Origin: Oscillatoriales cyanobacterium PMM_0080
Lineage (GTDB): Bacteria; Cyanobacteriota; Cyanobacteriia; Cyanobacteriales; Microcoleaceae
Length of the DNA stretch: 64,000 bases
Assembly: GCA_949127775.1 (NCBI GenBank)
Contig: CASBQF010000002.1
Location: 1 to 64,000, forward strand
Direction: 5' to 3'
Shown here in pieces: positions 1 to 10,167 of the stretch. Below the pieces are notes generated by a model. The model saw only the letters and a list, made by a program, of their open reading frames with translations. It was not told where the DNA came from and made no database searches. How positions within the stretch are numbered: the stretch's first letter is position 1; every line of letters starts with the position of its first letter. Both the position numbers and the translations under genes were made by a program.

Positions 1-131
1 ATCATACCCGGAAACCAGAAAAAACAGGTTAGAACCAGGTTTATCCAAAAATCAGCGCCGATCCCAACAGTCAAAAATACGCCCAACGGGGGAACAAAAA
101 TTGCAGCGACTATGCGAATTAAACTGCCCAT
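1..131 (-). CDS. YqaE/Pmp3 family small membrane protein (partial)
   Basis: The reverse strand from the ATG at 129-131 is open to the window edge and gives about 43 residues. They begin MGSLIRIVAAIFVPPLGVFL and contain the signatures PPLGVFLTVG and DFWINLVLTCFFWFPG. This matches the two-helix YqaE/Pmp3 (UPF0057) proteolipid family, usually 50-60 residues, so only the last few residues should be missing. Members sit in the cytoplasmic membrane and are linked to stress and cation homeostasis. The gene lies 40 bases downstream of speE on the same strand, so co-transcription is possible. Confidence 0.8.
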   Translation of the reverse strand, partial: MGSLIRIVAAIFVPPLGVFLTVGIGADFWINLVLTCFFWFPGM

Positions 132-170
132 GTGAGTTACTCCAAACGACTTTTCTCTTTCAATTTAGCT

Positions 171-1115
171 TCACTGACCAACAGACCCTTTCCCGAAAAA
201 TTTAGGTGGTGCTGCGATCGTGTAAACTTCGGTTTCCTCGGCGATTACTTTTCGTAAGTGGCCGGGAACTTGCATCAATCCTAGCAGGGTAATCCCATCT
301 AACATCCGCAATCCGCCAGTTGTTTTTTCTGCCAGTATTTTGTCGGTAAATTCGGGTTCTGGCCGCGTGTTTATTTCCTGGCTGGAAGCTATGGCAAAAC
401 CCCAAGGAGCTCCGTAGGTAGAAATAAAGCTGGTGCAGGATTGAACGTTGGGGAAAACAGATTTCAGGGTGTTGACAATGCGTGCGTGCATTTTCATTTC
501 TGCTGGAGAAACTGGGCCGGCTTGCACTACAAAATATCCGTTAGGCGACAGTATCTTGCGAACTTTTTCAAAATACTCTTTGGTAAACAATTGGAAAGAT
601 GGGCCTTCTTCAATCGGATCTGACAAGTCAGAAATCACAATATCCCAATCGTTATCAGTGTTGTCTAAATAGTCCAAAGCGTCGCCGATTACTACTTCGC
701 AACGGGGGTCGTCAAAGGCATTTTGGTGCATTTCTGGGAGGTGTTCGCGGCAAGCATCTACTACTTCGCCGTCAATGTCGATCATCACGACTTTTTCAAC
801 TGTTTTCCAGCGCAACACTTCTCTAATTGTAGCTCCTTCGCCACCGCCGAGAACGAGGACTTTTTTGGGCGAACCGTGAGCAATCATGGCTGGGTGCACG
901 AGGGGTTCGTGGTACAGAAACTCGTCGCCTGTACAAGATTGCCATTTGCCGTCTAAAACTAAGCCTTTACCGTAGGTGCCGGTTTGAACGACGTACATTT
1001 CTTGGTAGGCAGTTTTTTTGTAAGCGAGTACGCTGATGATACCGTGAACGTAGATATCCCAAGGGGTAATGTACTCGCTCATCCAAAAGTCTGCACGAAC
1101 TTCGCTACCTGACAT
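171..1115 (-). CDS. speE: Spermidine/thermospermine synthase-type aminopropyltransferase
   Basis: The 314-residue protein would transfer an aminopropyl group from decarboxylated S-adenosylmethionine to a polyamine in the cytoplasm. The SAM-binding loop GGGEGATIREVLR is at about 91-103, followed by the acidic strand end VMIDID and the catalytic-type ISDLSDP segment at about 161-167. The N-terminal part (YQEMYVVQTGTYGKGLVLDG, then HEPLVHP) is the substrate-binding beta domain. Parts of the motif region resemble plant-type thermospermine synthases (ACL5), so the product, spermidine or thermospermine, cannot be settled by eye. The start has a GGAGAG ribosome-binding site 8 bases upstream. The length is normal for the family. 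Confidence 0.9.
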   Translation of the reverse strand: MSGSEVRADFWMSEYITPWDIYVHGIISVLAYKKTAYQEMYVVQTGTYGKGLVLDGKWQSCTGDEFLYHEPLVHPAMIAHGSPKKVLVLGGGEGATIREVLRWKTVEKVVMIDIDGEVVDACREHLPEMHQNAFDDPRCEVVIGDALDYLDNTDNDWDIVISDLSDPIEEGPSFQLFTKEYFEKVRKILSPNGYFVVQAGPVSPAEMKMHARIVNTLKSVFPNVQSCTSFISTYGAPWGFAIASSQEINTRPEPEFTDKILAEKTTGGLRMLDGITLLGLMQVPGHLRKVIAEETEVYTIAAPPKFFGKGSVGQ

Positions 1116-1706
1116 TCAATACTCTCCAAATATAAATTGCTGTGTCGATGTTGTCACAAGTAGTATTTATTACCACAAAATGGTGCGGGTGTGTAAGTGC
1201 GATCGACACATGGCAGTTAGATTTCTCAGCAATGGTATAGTATGATTGCCTTCTGGGACAGCACAATTGGCTTGTTACTGGAGGGTGCTTGCGGGCGATC
1301 GCCTTGTCGATGTCCGTCACATTCACCATCATCTCTAATATTTTCGTTCTGCACTACAGCCATGTTGTGTACAAATATTGTCTGAATCGGGCAATTTTTC
1401 CCCGGGCGGGCCCTACAGATTGGCGATCGGCTACCGATCCGATCGTAAATTGGATGAAACCCCACACTCGAATAGTGTCCAGATGAACAGTGGCGATCGG
1501 TTTTAATCAGCTTTGTGATTAAAATCTTGACATTTTGAATGTATCTTAGATAAGATGACTAGATGTATCAAAATAAAGGAATCATTCAACTTTGTTGACA
1601 AAATTGCAGAGGCGAGACGCGACCAACTTATGAATATATAAAGGGTGCAAATAAATTTCATAATAAAATTTTTGTAATACTATTTTTAGGTTCAAAATAA
1701 TAGCCG
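1116..1706. other. Intergenic region without a supported gene
   Basis: This stretch of about 590 bases separates the divergent speE and histidine kinase genes. It contains HIP1-like sites and an AT-rich half from about 1500 that probably carries the promoter of the kinase gene. The short open frames here (for example 1289-1486) have no recognisable family, ribosome-binding site or conserved composition. Confidence 0.5.
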
Positions 1707-2798
1707 ATGGAACCAACAGACTGGAAAAATAGAATCAAAGAGCTGGAAGAAGCTCATCTAATTCTGCAAGAAAAACTCGAAACTTCTGAAGTCGAACGCA
1801 GTCAACTAGAAACCCTTAATCAAAATCAAGAATTTTTGCTAAAAACAGTCACTCAGGAATTTAGAGATTCCGAAGATATTTTAAAAGCAAAAATGTCTCA
1901 ACTCGAAAAAGCTCTCTTAAATCAGCAAGTAATGCAGCTCAAATTGATCGAAGCTGAAAAAATGTCGGCTTTGGGGATTTTGGTAGCTGGTATTGCGCAC
2001 GAAATTAATAATCCGGTCAACTTTATCTATGGCAATATTACCTATGTCAATGACTACACTGGGGATATCCTAAAATTGCTCGAAATGTACCAGAATAGAT
2101 ATCCCGAAACTGATGTAGAGATTGAAGATTTTATTGAAAAAATTGACTTGAACTTTCTGCGCGAAGATTTGTTGAAAACTCTGTCGTCAATGAAAGTGGG
2201 CTCCGAGCGCATCCGTGAAATTGTGCTGACTTTGCGCAACTTTGCGCGGGTAGACGAAGCCGAAAAAAAACCAGTTAATATTCACGAAGGAATTGACAGC
2301 ACTTTGTTGATTTTGCAGAACTTGACTAAAGAAAAACCAGGCGATCGGGCGATCGAGATTGTTAAAAATTATGGGAATTTGCCGAAAGTAGAATGTTATG
2401 CTGGACAATTAAACCAGGTATTTATGAACTTGATTAATAATGCTATTGATGCCCTGCGGGAACGAGACCAAAAGCGTTCCCTAGGCGAGATAGAAGCGAG
2501 TCCCAGCCAGATTACGATTACTACTTCTATTATTTATGAAAATTGGGCAAGAATTAGCATTAAAGATAATGGTATGGGCATAAGTGAATCTGTAAAAGGG
2601 AAAATTTTCGACCCGTTTTTTACAACTAAACCAGTTGGGCATGGGACGGGTTTGGGACTGTCGATTAGCTATCAAATTGTTGTGGATAAACACGGCGGAA
2701 GGTTGGAGTGCATCTGCGCAGTTGGAGAAGGGACTGAATTGGCGATCGAGATTCCGATCGCCAATTCCCGCAGCTCGCGATCGATCGAGCTAAACTGA
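1707..2798 (+). CDS. Soluble sensor histidine kinase, coiled coil plus HisKA/HATPase
   Basis: This 363-residue protein has no membrane segment and no recognisable sensor domain. Residues 1-80 form a charged coiled coil rich in Leu, Glu and Gln. The phosphoacceptor H box is [19 protein letters not shown] at about 93-111. The ATPase part has an N box ([15 protein letters not shown]), a G1 box (IKDNGMGI) and a G2 box ([13 protein letters not shown]). This architecture is common in filamentous cyanobacteria, where the input domain is often in a separate protein or a fused receiver. No response regulator gene adjoins it. Two relatives occur in the window, at 24855-26174 and the fragment at 21753-22007. 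Confidence 0.9.
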   Translation: MEPTDWKNRIKELEEAHLILQEKLETSEVERSQLETLNQNQEFLLKTVTQEFRDSEDILKAKMSQLEKALLNQQVMQLKLIEAEKMSALGILVAGIAHEINNPVNFIYGNITYVNDYTGDILKLLEMYQNRYPETDVEIEDFIEKIDLNFLREDLLKTLSSMKVGSERIREIVLTLRNFARVDEAEKKPVNIHEGIDSTLLILQNLTKEKPGDRAIEIVKNYGNLPKVECYAGQLNQVFMNLINNAIDALRERDQKRSLGEIEASPSQITITTSIIYENWARISIKDNGMGISESVKGKIFDPFFTTKPVGHGTGLGLSISYQIVVDKHGGRLECICAVGEGTELAIEIPIANSRSSRSIELN

Positions 2799-2841
2799 GG
2801 GATAATAAAAACTCCCTTTGACTGCGGCTCCTCCTAGTTTG

Positions 2842-5418
2842 ATGTGCAACCCTATGTCTACTGTCACTTTTGGTTTATCAACCCCCTCCGCGGCAGAGGC
2901 TGGGGCCTTCTACAGCAGCAGCCAACCGCCACAGCGCCCCACTGTGTCAGCACATTGGATCGAGGTGTTGGTAGACTCTCCTTTCAGGGGTGCGGGAGAC
3001 TCACCTGGGGAAGAAAACAAATTATTTACTTATCGCTTACCTGCGGAAATGAACGTGCAGCCTGGGGATATTTTGAGTGTACCCTTCGGCAGTCAACAGG
3101 TAGGGGCGATCGCCATTCGCTACATTTCTCAACTGCCAACCGACTTAGATCCGATGCGGGTTAAAGAAGTCGAAGATGTTGTCAGTACGGGCTTTTTTCC
3201 GCCTACTTACTGGGAATTGCTCGATCGAGTATCTGCTTATTATTGTACAACATTAATTCAAGTAATTAGAGCTTCACTGCCGCCCGGTTTGTTAAGCCGT
3301 TCCGTGCGCCGAATTCGGTTAGTTAAGGATGCTGTTTCTCCAAATGCCGAAACATTTCTCAATCCCGGCGCCAGTCAAATTTTACAATTATTGCAAGCTC
3401 AAAAAAACGGTGATTACACTTGGCAATACCTCCAGCGGCAAGTTAAGGGTGCTGCTTACAGAGGATTGCGAGATTTGTTGAAACGCGGTTGGGTAGAAAG
3501 TTATTTGGAACCTCCCAATCCTCCTAAACCAAAACTGAAGCCGGCAGTGATATTAATTGTCAGTGCTTTTGTGACAGATTTAACGCCGCGCCAACAAGAA
3601 GTATTGGAAGTTTTGCGGCGCGCAGGCGGTGAAATGTGGATGAATGATTTGCTGAGAATTTGCAGTGCAAGTTCTTCGGTTGTCAAAGCTTTGGAACAAA
3701 AAGGTAGCGTTGTCATCGATCAAAGGGAAGTGCTCAGGGGCGATCGGGGAATTGCCCAAACTCCCGATTCACCCAAAACTTTAACTCATTTTCAGACTGA
3801 AGCTTTGGCATTCATTAACAGTTTTTCGGGATTTCGTCAAGTGCTGCTGCACGGCGTTACAGGTTCTGGGAAAACCGAAGTGTACTTACAGGCGATCGCA
3901 CCCATATTAGCTAGTGGCAAATCTGCCCTCGTCTTAGTTCCCGAAATCGGCCTCACACCGCAACTTACCGACAGATTCCGCGCCCGTTTTGGCGAGCAAA
4001 TTTGCGTCTATCACAGTGCTCTATCCGATGGCGAACGTTACGATACGTGGCGTCAGATGCTGACTGGAACCCCGCAAATTGTCATCGGCACGCGATCGGC
4101 TATTTTTGCGCCTCTACCTCACCTCGGCTTAATTATTTTAGATGAAGAACACGACAGCAGCTTCAAACAAGAACAACCAGCCCCTTGCTACCATGCCCGC
4201 ACAGTTGCCAAATGGCGCGCCGAATTAGAAAATTGTCCCCTAATTTTAGGTTCCGCAACCCCAGCTTTAGAAACTTTTGTCGAGACGCAAATCAATAATT
4301 ACTCGTTACCAACTATCCACTATTTGTCATTGCCCGAACGCATTTATTCGCGCCCGATGCCGCCGATTGAAATAGTCGATATGCGCCAAGAATTGCGACA
4401 AGGAAACCGTTCAATCTTTAGTGTTTCTTTGCAAAACGCCCTGGAAGAATTGCAAGCCAGACAACAGCAAGGTATTCTATTCATTCACAGAAGAGGACAC
4501 AGTACCTTTGTCTCTTGTCGGAGTTGTGGATATGTGATGGAATGTCCTAATTGTGATGTTTCGCTTTCTTATCACAACATCGGCGAAGGAAGCGCAGAAA
4601 TGTTGCGCTGTCACTACTGCAACCACACAGAAAGACACCCTCAAAACTGTCCAGAATGTAGTTCTCCCTACTTCAAAAACTTTGGCAGTGGCACTCAGCG
4701 AGTCGAACAGGAATTAACCAGATTGTTTCCAGAATTGCGGGCAATTCGGTTTGATAGTGACACGACTCGAAATAAAGGCGATCACCGGAGATTGTTGACC
4801 CAATTTGCCAATGGGGAAGCTGACATTTTGTTGGGTACGCAAATGCTGACTAAAGGGTTAGATTTAGCTGGAGTGACATTGGTGGGAGTTGTGTCTGCTG
4901 ACGGGTTGCTAAACTTATCCGATTATCGGGCAAGTGAACGAGCTTTTCAAACATTAACTCAAGTGGCGGGGCGTGCGGGTAGAGGTGACGATCCGGGAAA
5001 AGTAATTATCCAAACTTACACTCCCGAACATCGGGTAATTCAAGCAGTTAGAGGACACGAATATGCTGATTTTGTGGCAACAGAATTAGCCGAAAGAGCA
5101 GCACTAAATTATCCTCCTTCGGGGCGGCTCGTTTTGTTGCGGTTAAGCAGTTTGGATGCGGCGGAAGTTGCGGTAACGGCGGTACAATTGGCATCTGTTT
5201 GTCATGAGTATATTGAGCGACTTGGTATATCAGGGTGCGAGTTGTTGGGGCCAGCACCTGCGGCGATTATGCGGGTGGCAAATCGCTATCGGTGGCAGAT
5301 TTTGCTGAAGTTACCCTTGGATGAGTCGGTGGATTTGTCGGATTTGATCGGACTGCGCGATAGTACACCACGCTCTGTTAGTCTAACTATTGATGTCGAT
5401 CCGTTGAATTTTGGTTGA
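2842..5418 (+). CDS. priA: Primosomal replication restart helicase PriA
   Basis: PriA is the superfamily 2 DNA helicase that recognises stalled forks and reloads the replisome. The N-terminal 3'-end-binding and winged-helix part (to about 300) is followed by helicase motif I HGVTGSGKTEVY near residue 340, DEEHD near 436 and GSATPALE near 470. A cysteine-rich zinc insertion follows (CRSCGYVMECPNC, then CHYCNH and CPEC). After it come GTQMLTKGLD and the motif VI region QVAGRAGRG. All expected ATPase and zinc-binding residues are visible. The frame is open back to a TTG at 2818. I chose the first ATG at 2842; another ATG at 2854 (MSTVTFGL) is equally possible because neither has a clear ribosome-binding site. 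Confidence 0.95.
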   Translation: MCNPMSTVTFGLSTPSAAEAGAFYSSSQPPQRPTVSAHWIEVLVDSPFRGAGDSPGEENKLFTYRLPAEMNVQPGDILSVPFGSQQVGAIAIRYISQLPTDLDPMRVKEVEDVVSTGFFPPTYWELLDRVSAYYCTTLIQVIRASLPPGLLSRSVRRIRLVKDAVSPNAETFLNPGASQILQLLQAQKNGDYTWQYLQRQVKGAAYRGLRDLLKRGWVESYLEPPNPPKPKLKPAVILIVSAFVTDLTPRQQEVLEVLRRAGGEMWMNDLLRICSASSSVVKALEQKGSVVIDQREVLRGDRGIAQTPDSPKTLTHFQTEALAFINSFSGFRQVLLHGVTGSGKTEVYLQAIAPILASGKSALVLVPEIGLTPQLTDRFRARFGEQICVYHSALSDGERYDTWRQMLTGTPQIVIGTRSAIFAPLPHLGLIILDEEHDSSFKQEQPAPCYHARTVAKWRAELENCPLILGSATPALETFVETQINNYSLPTIHYLSLPERIYSRPMPPIEIVDMRQELRQGNRSIFSVSLQNALEELQARQQQGILFIHRRGHSTFVSCRSCGYVMECPNCDVSLSYHNIGEGSAEMLRCHYCNHTERHPQNCPECSSPYFKNFGSGTQRVEQELTRLFPELRAIRFDSDTTRNKGDHRRLLTQFANGEADILLGTQMLTKGLDLAGVTLVGVVSADGLLNLSDYRASERAFQTLTQVAGRAGRGDDPGKVIIQTYTPEHRVIQAVRGHEYADFVATELAERAALNYPPSGRLVLLRLSSLDAAEVAVTAVQLASVCHEYIERLGISGCELLGPAPAAIMRVANRYRWQILLKLPLDESVDLSDLIGLRDSTPRSVSLTIDVDPLNFG

Positions 5419-5504
5419 GGGTTATTGGTTGGGTGGGGACGGGTTTTATAGATTGTTTGTATTTATCAAAAATTGTTGGTAAAACCTGCCCCTACAGGCT
5501 TTTA

Positions 5505-7298
5505 TCATGAATTTTTTAATTTAAATTCATCAAACTTGACTGCATCTGACTCGGATTTCCGCGTATCAAAATAGTAGCTGCTGACAACACCGTTACCCGT
5601 ATCAAAAATGCTGAAAGCAGTGATATCATTGCTCTCAATATAGGGCAATGGCTGACCATCTTTTCCCAGCAGCGGGGCAATTGTCGGCATCACAGGATTT
5701 AAACCGTTGGGATCTCCAATTCCACTGTAATCTTCGCGATACGCAGGTGGCGTAAATCTGCGCTTCTGGCCTGCGAAAGCACCATAACTATTACCGACAT
5801 TAGAAGTCTCTAAAAAGTGCATTCCGCTAGGACTTTTAAAGCGGTTCCACAGGTGTGAATGCCCGTAAAATACTAACTGCGCGCCCGCTTTTTCTAGCAG
5901 CGGTACTACGTCTCTAATGATATAATCCTTTGCTTTTGGATATTCGTAACGCACCATTTTAATATTTTGCTGTTCGTCGCGATCGATAATTTGCACTGGA
6001 TCGGTATAAGCAGGTACAATATTATCGCCTAGAGAATGGGGCGGATGGTGAAACATCACAATTTTGTATTTTGCCTGTTTGAATTCGGAACTATCTAACT
6101 CTTGTTGCAGCCAATTATATTGGTCGCTACCCTTGACAATCGGCTCAAAAATATGCTGTCCGTATCCCCATTTTTCGGAATTGTTGAAGTCTTCGTCCCG
6201 TTCTCGATATTTGCCTCTAGCACCGGGATCTAAATTCGGCGTGCGCCAGATATTTGTCACGTATAAAGTGACTAAACGGACATCGCCAAAAGTTACAGCA
6301 TAGTAGTTTTTGTTATTCGGAAAAGTGAAAATTTCATCGTAGGTATCGCTGTTAAAACTTTGGTTTTTTAGCCAATTTTCGCGAAGTTCTAGGTCATTTT
6401 GGGGATTCAATTTAGAGGCATTTTGAGTATAGATTTTTTCGGCAACAGCGCGGGGGAAAGGGTCGTTAAACTGCTCGTCTAGCTTGCTAGCTTTGGAAAA
6501 GCGGCCCATGATTTCGTGGTTGCCAATGGCGGGAAAAAGCGGCGCGTGTTGAATCAGTTCGCCGCCGGTGTATACTGTTTTGATGCCGTTTTTGTCGAGT
6601 TCCGAGAAGCCGCGCCCTTGCAGACAGGGAAAGAAGGCGCGGCCGCGAGTGTCGTCGAACCATTCGGAAGCGCGATCGGCTATATTAATTAAATCGCCGG
6701 CCATGAAAACACCATCAACTCTGTCAATTGTTTCTGCTACTTTCTGGAGATTAGCTGCTGTCATCGGCATCAATTGATGATCGGAAGTTAGGAGAATTTT
6801 CAGCGGTGTTCCTGCTGCTGGTGTCGGAGAAAGTGTGAAAATTTTGCTGCTGACTGATTCGGCATCTTCTCTTTGACTTGTCACTGAATAGGGAATGCGA
6901 AAACCGGGGATTAAATTGGGAACTTCGGCTTCGTGACGCCAGATATGGCGGACAATTGGGCCGTTAATTATGTCCAGTTTCATTTCATCGGAAATACGCG
7001 AGTCTTTGTCTTCGCGAGTGCGGCTTAGCTTGATAGTAGTTGCAGCCACAACTTGACTCATATTTTCGCCGTAAGTGACTGTGTTGCGAGTACCGGGAAA
7101 TTCGGTAAACCAGACAACTCGGACTGAATTTGCTGTTGGGATCTGCAAAAATGGATCTGTGAGGAGTTGTGGTTTGTTGAGATTGGATTTCACAATTAAA
7201 CCTAGCAGTAGGACGATCAAAATCAAAATAGCAAAAAACCAGGGGTTCCGAGAATCACCTTGAGGAATTTCTACTTGATCCGGCGATGGTGTTAACAT
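5505..7298 (-). CDS. Membrane-anchored calcineurin-like metallophosphoesterase
   Basis: The protein has 597 residues. Residues about 19-40 (WFFAILILIVLLLGLIV) form one N-terminal membrane anchor or uncleaved signal. A beta-sandwich-like part follows, in the manner of purple acid phosphatase N-terminal domains. The metallophosphoesterase core then shows LLTSDHQL, AGDLINIADR, IGNHEIMGR, FHHPPHS and FYGHSHLWNRF, which are the five metal-ligand blocks in order. It probably hydrolyses a phosphoester outside the cytoplasmic membrane. The first block is SDHQ rather than the usual DxH, so one metal ligand may differ. The substrate is not predictable. It lies tail to tail with priA. Confidence 0.8.
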   Translation of the reverse strand: MLTPSPDQVEIPQGDSRNPWFFAILILIVLLLGLIVKSNLNKPQLLTDPFLQIPTANSVRVVWFTEFPGTRNTVTYGENMSQVVAATTIKLSRTREDKDSRISDEMKLDIINGPIVRHIWRHEAEVPNLIPGFRIPYSVTSQREDAESVSSKIFTLSPTPAAGTPLKILLTSDHQLMPMTAANLQKVAETIDRVDGVFMAGDLINIADRASEWFDDTRGRAFFPCLQGRGFSELDKNGIKTVYTGGELIQHAPLFPAIGNHEIMGRFSKASKLDEQFNDPFPRAVAEKIYTQNASKLNPQNDLELRENWLKNQSFNSDTYDEIFTFPNNKNYYAVTFGDVRLVTLYVTNIWRTPNLDPGARGKYRERDEDFNNSEKWGYGQHIFEPIVKGSDQYNWLQQELDSSEFKQAKYKIVMFHHPPHSLGDNIVPAYTDPVQIIDRDEQQNIKMVRYEYPKAKDYIIRDVVPLLEKAGAQLVFYGHSHLWNRFKSPSGMHFLETSNVGNSYGAFAGQKRRFTPPAYREDYSGIGDPNGLNPVMPTIAPLLGKDGQPLPYIESNDITAFSIFDTGNGVVSSYYFDTRKSESDAVKFDEFKLKNS

Positions 7299-7609
7299 AA
7301 GTCATCAGTCATTAGTTTGTAGGGGCGAGTTTTACTAGCAAAATAGAACTCCCAACCCAAATACATATAAATCTGCTCCCGCCAACTTTTAATCTTAAAC
7401 TACCAACGTTATCAAAAAGTTAAGAAATGAGTAAAATATCTCACACATAACAAACATCAACCATTCTTTACCTCTTTTTATCTCTCCATTCTCTTTCTCT
7501 GCGCCAAGAGCGCTCTCTGCGGTTCCTAAAAAAATCTTTAGTAAAAATGATTTAGGCTTGCGATATAAAAGTCTTAACACCCTTAAAGCATCTTCAATCC
7601 CAAATAGAT
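7299..7609. other. Intergenic region, divergent promoter area
   Basis: These 311 bases lie between two divergently transcribed genes. They are AT-rich and contain a degenerate copy, around 7497-7530, of the 'tctctgcg...ctctgcggtt' element also seen near 39570-39605. No gene is supported. Confidence 0.4.
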
Positions 7610-8587
7610 ATGACTCACTACCTTCTCAAAGCTAACTGCAAAACCGTACACTTAGGCGGTTTCTCTCCCAAGCTCGAACCTGCTTTAACGATCGATTCGG
7701 GCGATCGCATCGACATCGAAACCTATTCAGGATATTATGTTGCTGACAAAGCACCGCCCGAATTTCTCACCCCCGAATTTTTAGATATTTGTCAGAATTT
7801 ACCTGACAACCGCAAAGTTGGCCCAGGCCCGCACTTGCTAACAGGCCCGATTTATGTTAACAATGCCGAACCCGGAGACGTTTTAGAGATTCACATTGAG
7901 GAAGTTTACCCCAGTTTACCAGTAGGATTCAATGCAATTCGCGCCGGCTGGGGAGTTTTACCTGAGTATTTCCCCGAACCTAAATTGCGGTTTATTCCCC
8001 TAGATTTAGAGCGAAAAATCGCTAAATTTTCCGCAGATAGCGGCATTCAGATTCCCCTGCATCCATTCTTCGGAATTATCGGCGTTGCGACTACAGAAAT
8101 CAACCGTTCTTCTATTCCTCCAGAACGCTACGGCGGTAATATGGACAATCAGGAATTGCAACCAGGAACGCGGTTATTTTTACCTGTTTCAGTGCGCGGC
8201 GGTTTACTGTCTATCGGTGACGGACATTCGGCACAAGGAGACGGCGAAGTTAACGGTACGGCGATTGAAACTTCGATGAATGGGACTATTCAAATTATCT
8301 TACGCAAGGATTTATTTTATATATTTCCGTTTGCTGAAACTCCTACTCATATTGTGATCATGGGATTCGGTGGAACATTAGATGATGCCTTTGAAATGGC
8401 TGTAAAACAGACGGTTTCTTGGCTGCAAAATTATGCAGGTTTCAAAGAGGAAGATGCTTATGTTTTCTCTTCCCTTGCGGTTAATTTTCGGATTACGCAG
8501 GCTGTTAATAATCCCCAAAAAGGAGTACACGGAATGGTTCCCAAGTCTATTTTGCCGGAGGTAAAAATTCTCAACCACCGACTTTGA
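7610..8587 (+). CDS. Acetamidase/formamidase family protein
   Basis: The 325-residue protein matches the FmdA/AmdA family, which hydrolyses short-chain amides to ammonia and the acid. Visible family blocks are GPGPHLLTGPIYVNNAEPGD at about 83-102, HPFFGIIGVA, GGNMDNQEL, and the metal/active-site region SIGDGHSAQGDGEVNGTAIE. The length fits the shorter cyanobacterial members. It stands alone, converging on galT with a 19-base gap. The substrate (formamide, acetamide or other) cannot be read from the sequence. A link to the guanidine/nitrogen locus 45 kb away is not suggested by position. Confidence 0.85.
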   Translation: MTHYLLKANCKTVHLGGFSPKLEPALTIDSGDRIDIETYSGYYVADKAPPEFLTPEFLDICQNLPDNRKVGPGPHLLTGPIYVNNAEPGDVLEIHIEEVYPSLPVGFNAIRAGWGVLPEYFPEPKLRFIPLDLERKIAKFSADSGIQIPLHPFFGIIGVATTEINRSSIPPERYGGNMDNQELQPGTRLFLPVSVRGGLLSIGDGHSAQGDGEVNGTAIETSMNGTIQIILRKDLFYIFPFAETPTHIVIMGFGGTLDDAFEMAVKQTVSWLQNYAGFKEEDAYVFSSLAVNFRITQAVNNPQKGVHGMVPKSILPEVKILNHRL

Positions 8588-8606
8588 GGTACTATGGTAC
8601 GCTCGT

Positions 8607-9623
8607 TCAGAAATTACAGTTGCTAGGAATTGCGATCGATCGCAAAAACTGAGCACTTTGTTCTGGCAACGCAGTATTGATAAACATCCCGCTACCTAGC
8701 TCAAACCCAGCCTGCTTCGACACTCTGGGAATAATTGCCATATACCAGTGAAAGTATTTTGTTCCTTGTTCCGTCGTTGGGATCGATCGAATATTATAGT
8801 TGTAATCAGGATCGTTCAATCCGTAATAAAGCTTAGCAAGTACAGTTTTCAAAATATAAGCAAGATCCGTAATTTCTGCATCAAAAATATCATCAAACGA
8901 AGACGAATGTCGGCGCGGAAAAATCCAGATATGAAACGGCGAAAGTGCAGCATAAGGGATAAAAGCTACAAAGTGTTCGGTCTCAAAAATCACTCTTTCA
9001 CCAGACGCTAACTCATCTTCTAAAGTGCGACAAAACAGACATTCTCCCGTATCGTCAAAATAGCGAATTGCTGCATCAATACGGCTACGAAATAGGCTGG
9101 GTACAACGGGCGTAGCTGCTATTTGCGAGTGTGGATGTTCGAGAGAAGTTCCGGCACTTTCTCCGTGATTTTTGAAGATAATAATTGTTTCAATATGGGG
9201 ATATTTTCTGATTTCTAAATAACGCTTTCTGTATACTAAAAGTATGTCCGTTACTTCTGCAATGGTGAACAAAGCAGTAGTCAAATTGTGTCGCGGGTGT
9301 TCGACAATTACTTCATGAACGCCGATTCCCGCCATCGTGCGGTGAATTCCCGATGATATTCTCATCCATTCTGCTGTCGGGGAGAGGGCGGGATATTTGT
9401 TGCCAATTGCGCGGACTTTCCAGCCGGTGCCATCGTCACCCAAACGGAAAGTTTCTAAGGTTCCATCTTCCTCATTTCCCACGCAAAACGGGCAGTCTGG
9501 GCTATGTGAAGGCAGTTGTGCGATCGACTTTTTGGGATTGGCGAATTGGTCAGGTCTTTTGGCGCGATCGGTGGCGATGATTACCCAATCTCTGGTAATT
9601 AGATTTTGTCTAAGTTCAGACAT
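8607..9623 (-). CDS. galT: Galactose-1-phosphate uridylyltransferase
   Basis: GalT exchanges UMP between UDP-glucose and galactose-1-phosphate (Leloir pathway). The 338-residue protein has the zinc-site-like CPFCVGNEED near 44-53, the nucleophile motif HPHSQIAATP with the uridylylated His, and a second CLFC pair followed by the HIWIFPRRH block that supplies further histidines. The length is normal. The start ATG has an AAGGT ribosome-binding site 8 bases upstream. No other galactose gene adjoins it. An ADP-glucose phosphorylase/GalT-like activity is an alternative for this HIT-type subfamily. Confidence 0.85.
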   Translation of the reverse strand: MSELRQNLITRDWVIIATDRAKRPDQFANPKKSIAQLPSHSPDCPFCVGNEEDGTLETFRLGDDGTGWKVRAIGNKYPALSPTAEWMRISSGIHRTMAGIGVHEVIVEHPRHNLTTALFTIAEVTDILLVYRKRYLEIRKYPHIETIIIFKNHGESAGTSLEHPHSQIAATPVVPSLFRSRIDAAIRYFDDTGECLFCRTLEDELASGERVIFETEHFVAFIPYAALSPFHIWIFPRRHSSSFDDIFDAEITDLAYILKTVLAKLYYGLNDPDYNYNIRSIPTTEQGTKYFHWYMAIIPRVSKQAGFELGSGMFINTALPEQSAQFLRSIAIPSNCNF

Positions 9624-9856
9624 TTGCTTACCTTTTGTTGCAGGGTTTAGGTATTTTTAATCTTAGATAAATATTTTAGTTATGTCACTGCGGGATTGCG
9701 GATATTTAATAAATCTTGATATTTGGTTCGGAAGGTATTAAATAGATTATTATGAATAAACTTTCTTCCAACATCAGACTCACAGTATCCAAATTGCCTA
9801 CTTTATGCCCTAATGCCTTTGATAGTCTAGGGAGGTAATATAAAAATAGATGGATT

Positions 9857-10165
9857 ATGAATATTCCAATATGCGATCGCCAAATTCAAAAGAAATTCAA
9901 ACACGCTGCCGATTTTGGTGTCTCAGGGAATTAGAATTTGCAGACAGCAGCAGCATTTGCAGCGGCTATTCAAGCGCACTTGCAGAAAAAGGGAGTACAG
10001 GAAATTGCGGGTAGTTATCGCAGGGAACCAGTCAAGCACTATTTTGACGCATTAACCAATTTGAATGTTATGGTAGATGTATGTAACAATTTTATTAGTG
10101 GCTGGAAACTGAATTCTGCACAAGTTGTGGAATTAACCACCACTGGAGATATTGGAGGTGGATAA
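9857..10165 (+). pseudogene. Colicin D-type tRNase toxin domain with in-frame stop
   Basis: Reading frame 2 from the ATG at 9857 gives 25 residues (including KKFKHAADFG), a TAG at 9932-9934, then 76 more residues to the TAA at 10163. Joined, they follow the whole C-terminal nuclease domain of colicin D, which cuts tRNA-Arg in the anticodon loop. The catalytic-His segment KxKHAxDFG lies before the stop. The segments SYRREPVKHYF and NNFISGWKLN lie after it. The stop sits where homologues usually have an aromatic residue, so one base change explains it. Translation from the TTG at 9938 would lack the catalytic His. No delivery (N-terminal) region is attached. The same frame is open further upstream (9752-9835) but shows nothing recognisable. 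Confidence 0.75.
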
Positions 10166-10167
10166 GT

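Noticed and set aside
1289-1486. 65-residue frame in the speE-kinase gap
   Set aside because: It overlaps other frames of similar length, has no ribosome-binding site and matches nothing recognisable.
7610-8587. Acetamidase/formamidase as part of the guanidine pathway
   Set aside because: It is 42 kb from the operon, has no riboswitch in front, and the pathway is complete without it.
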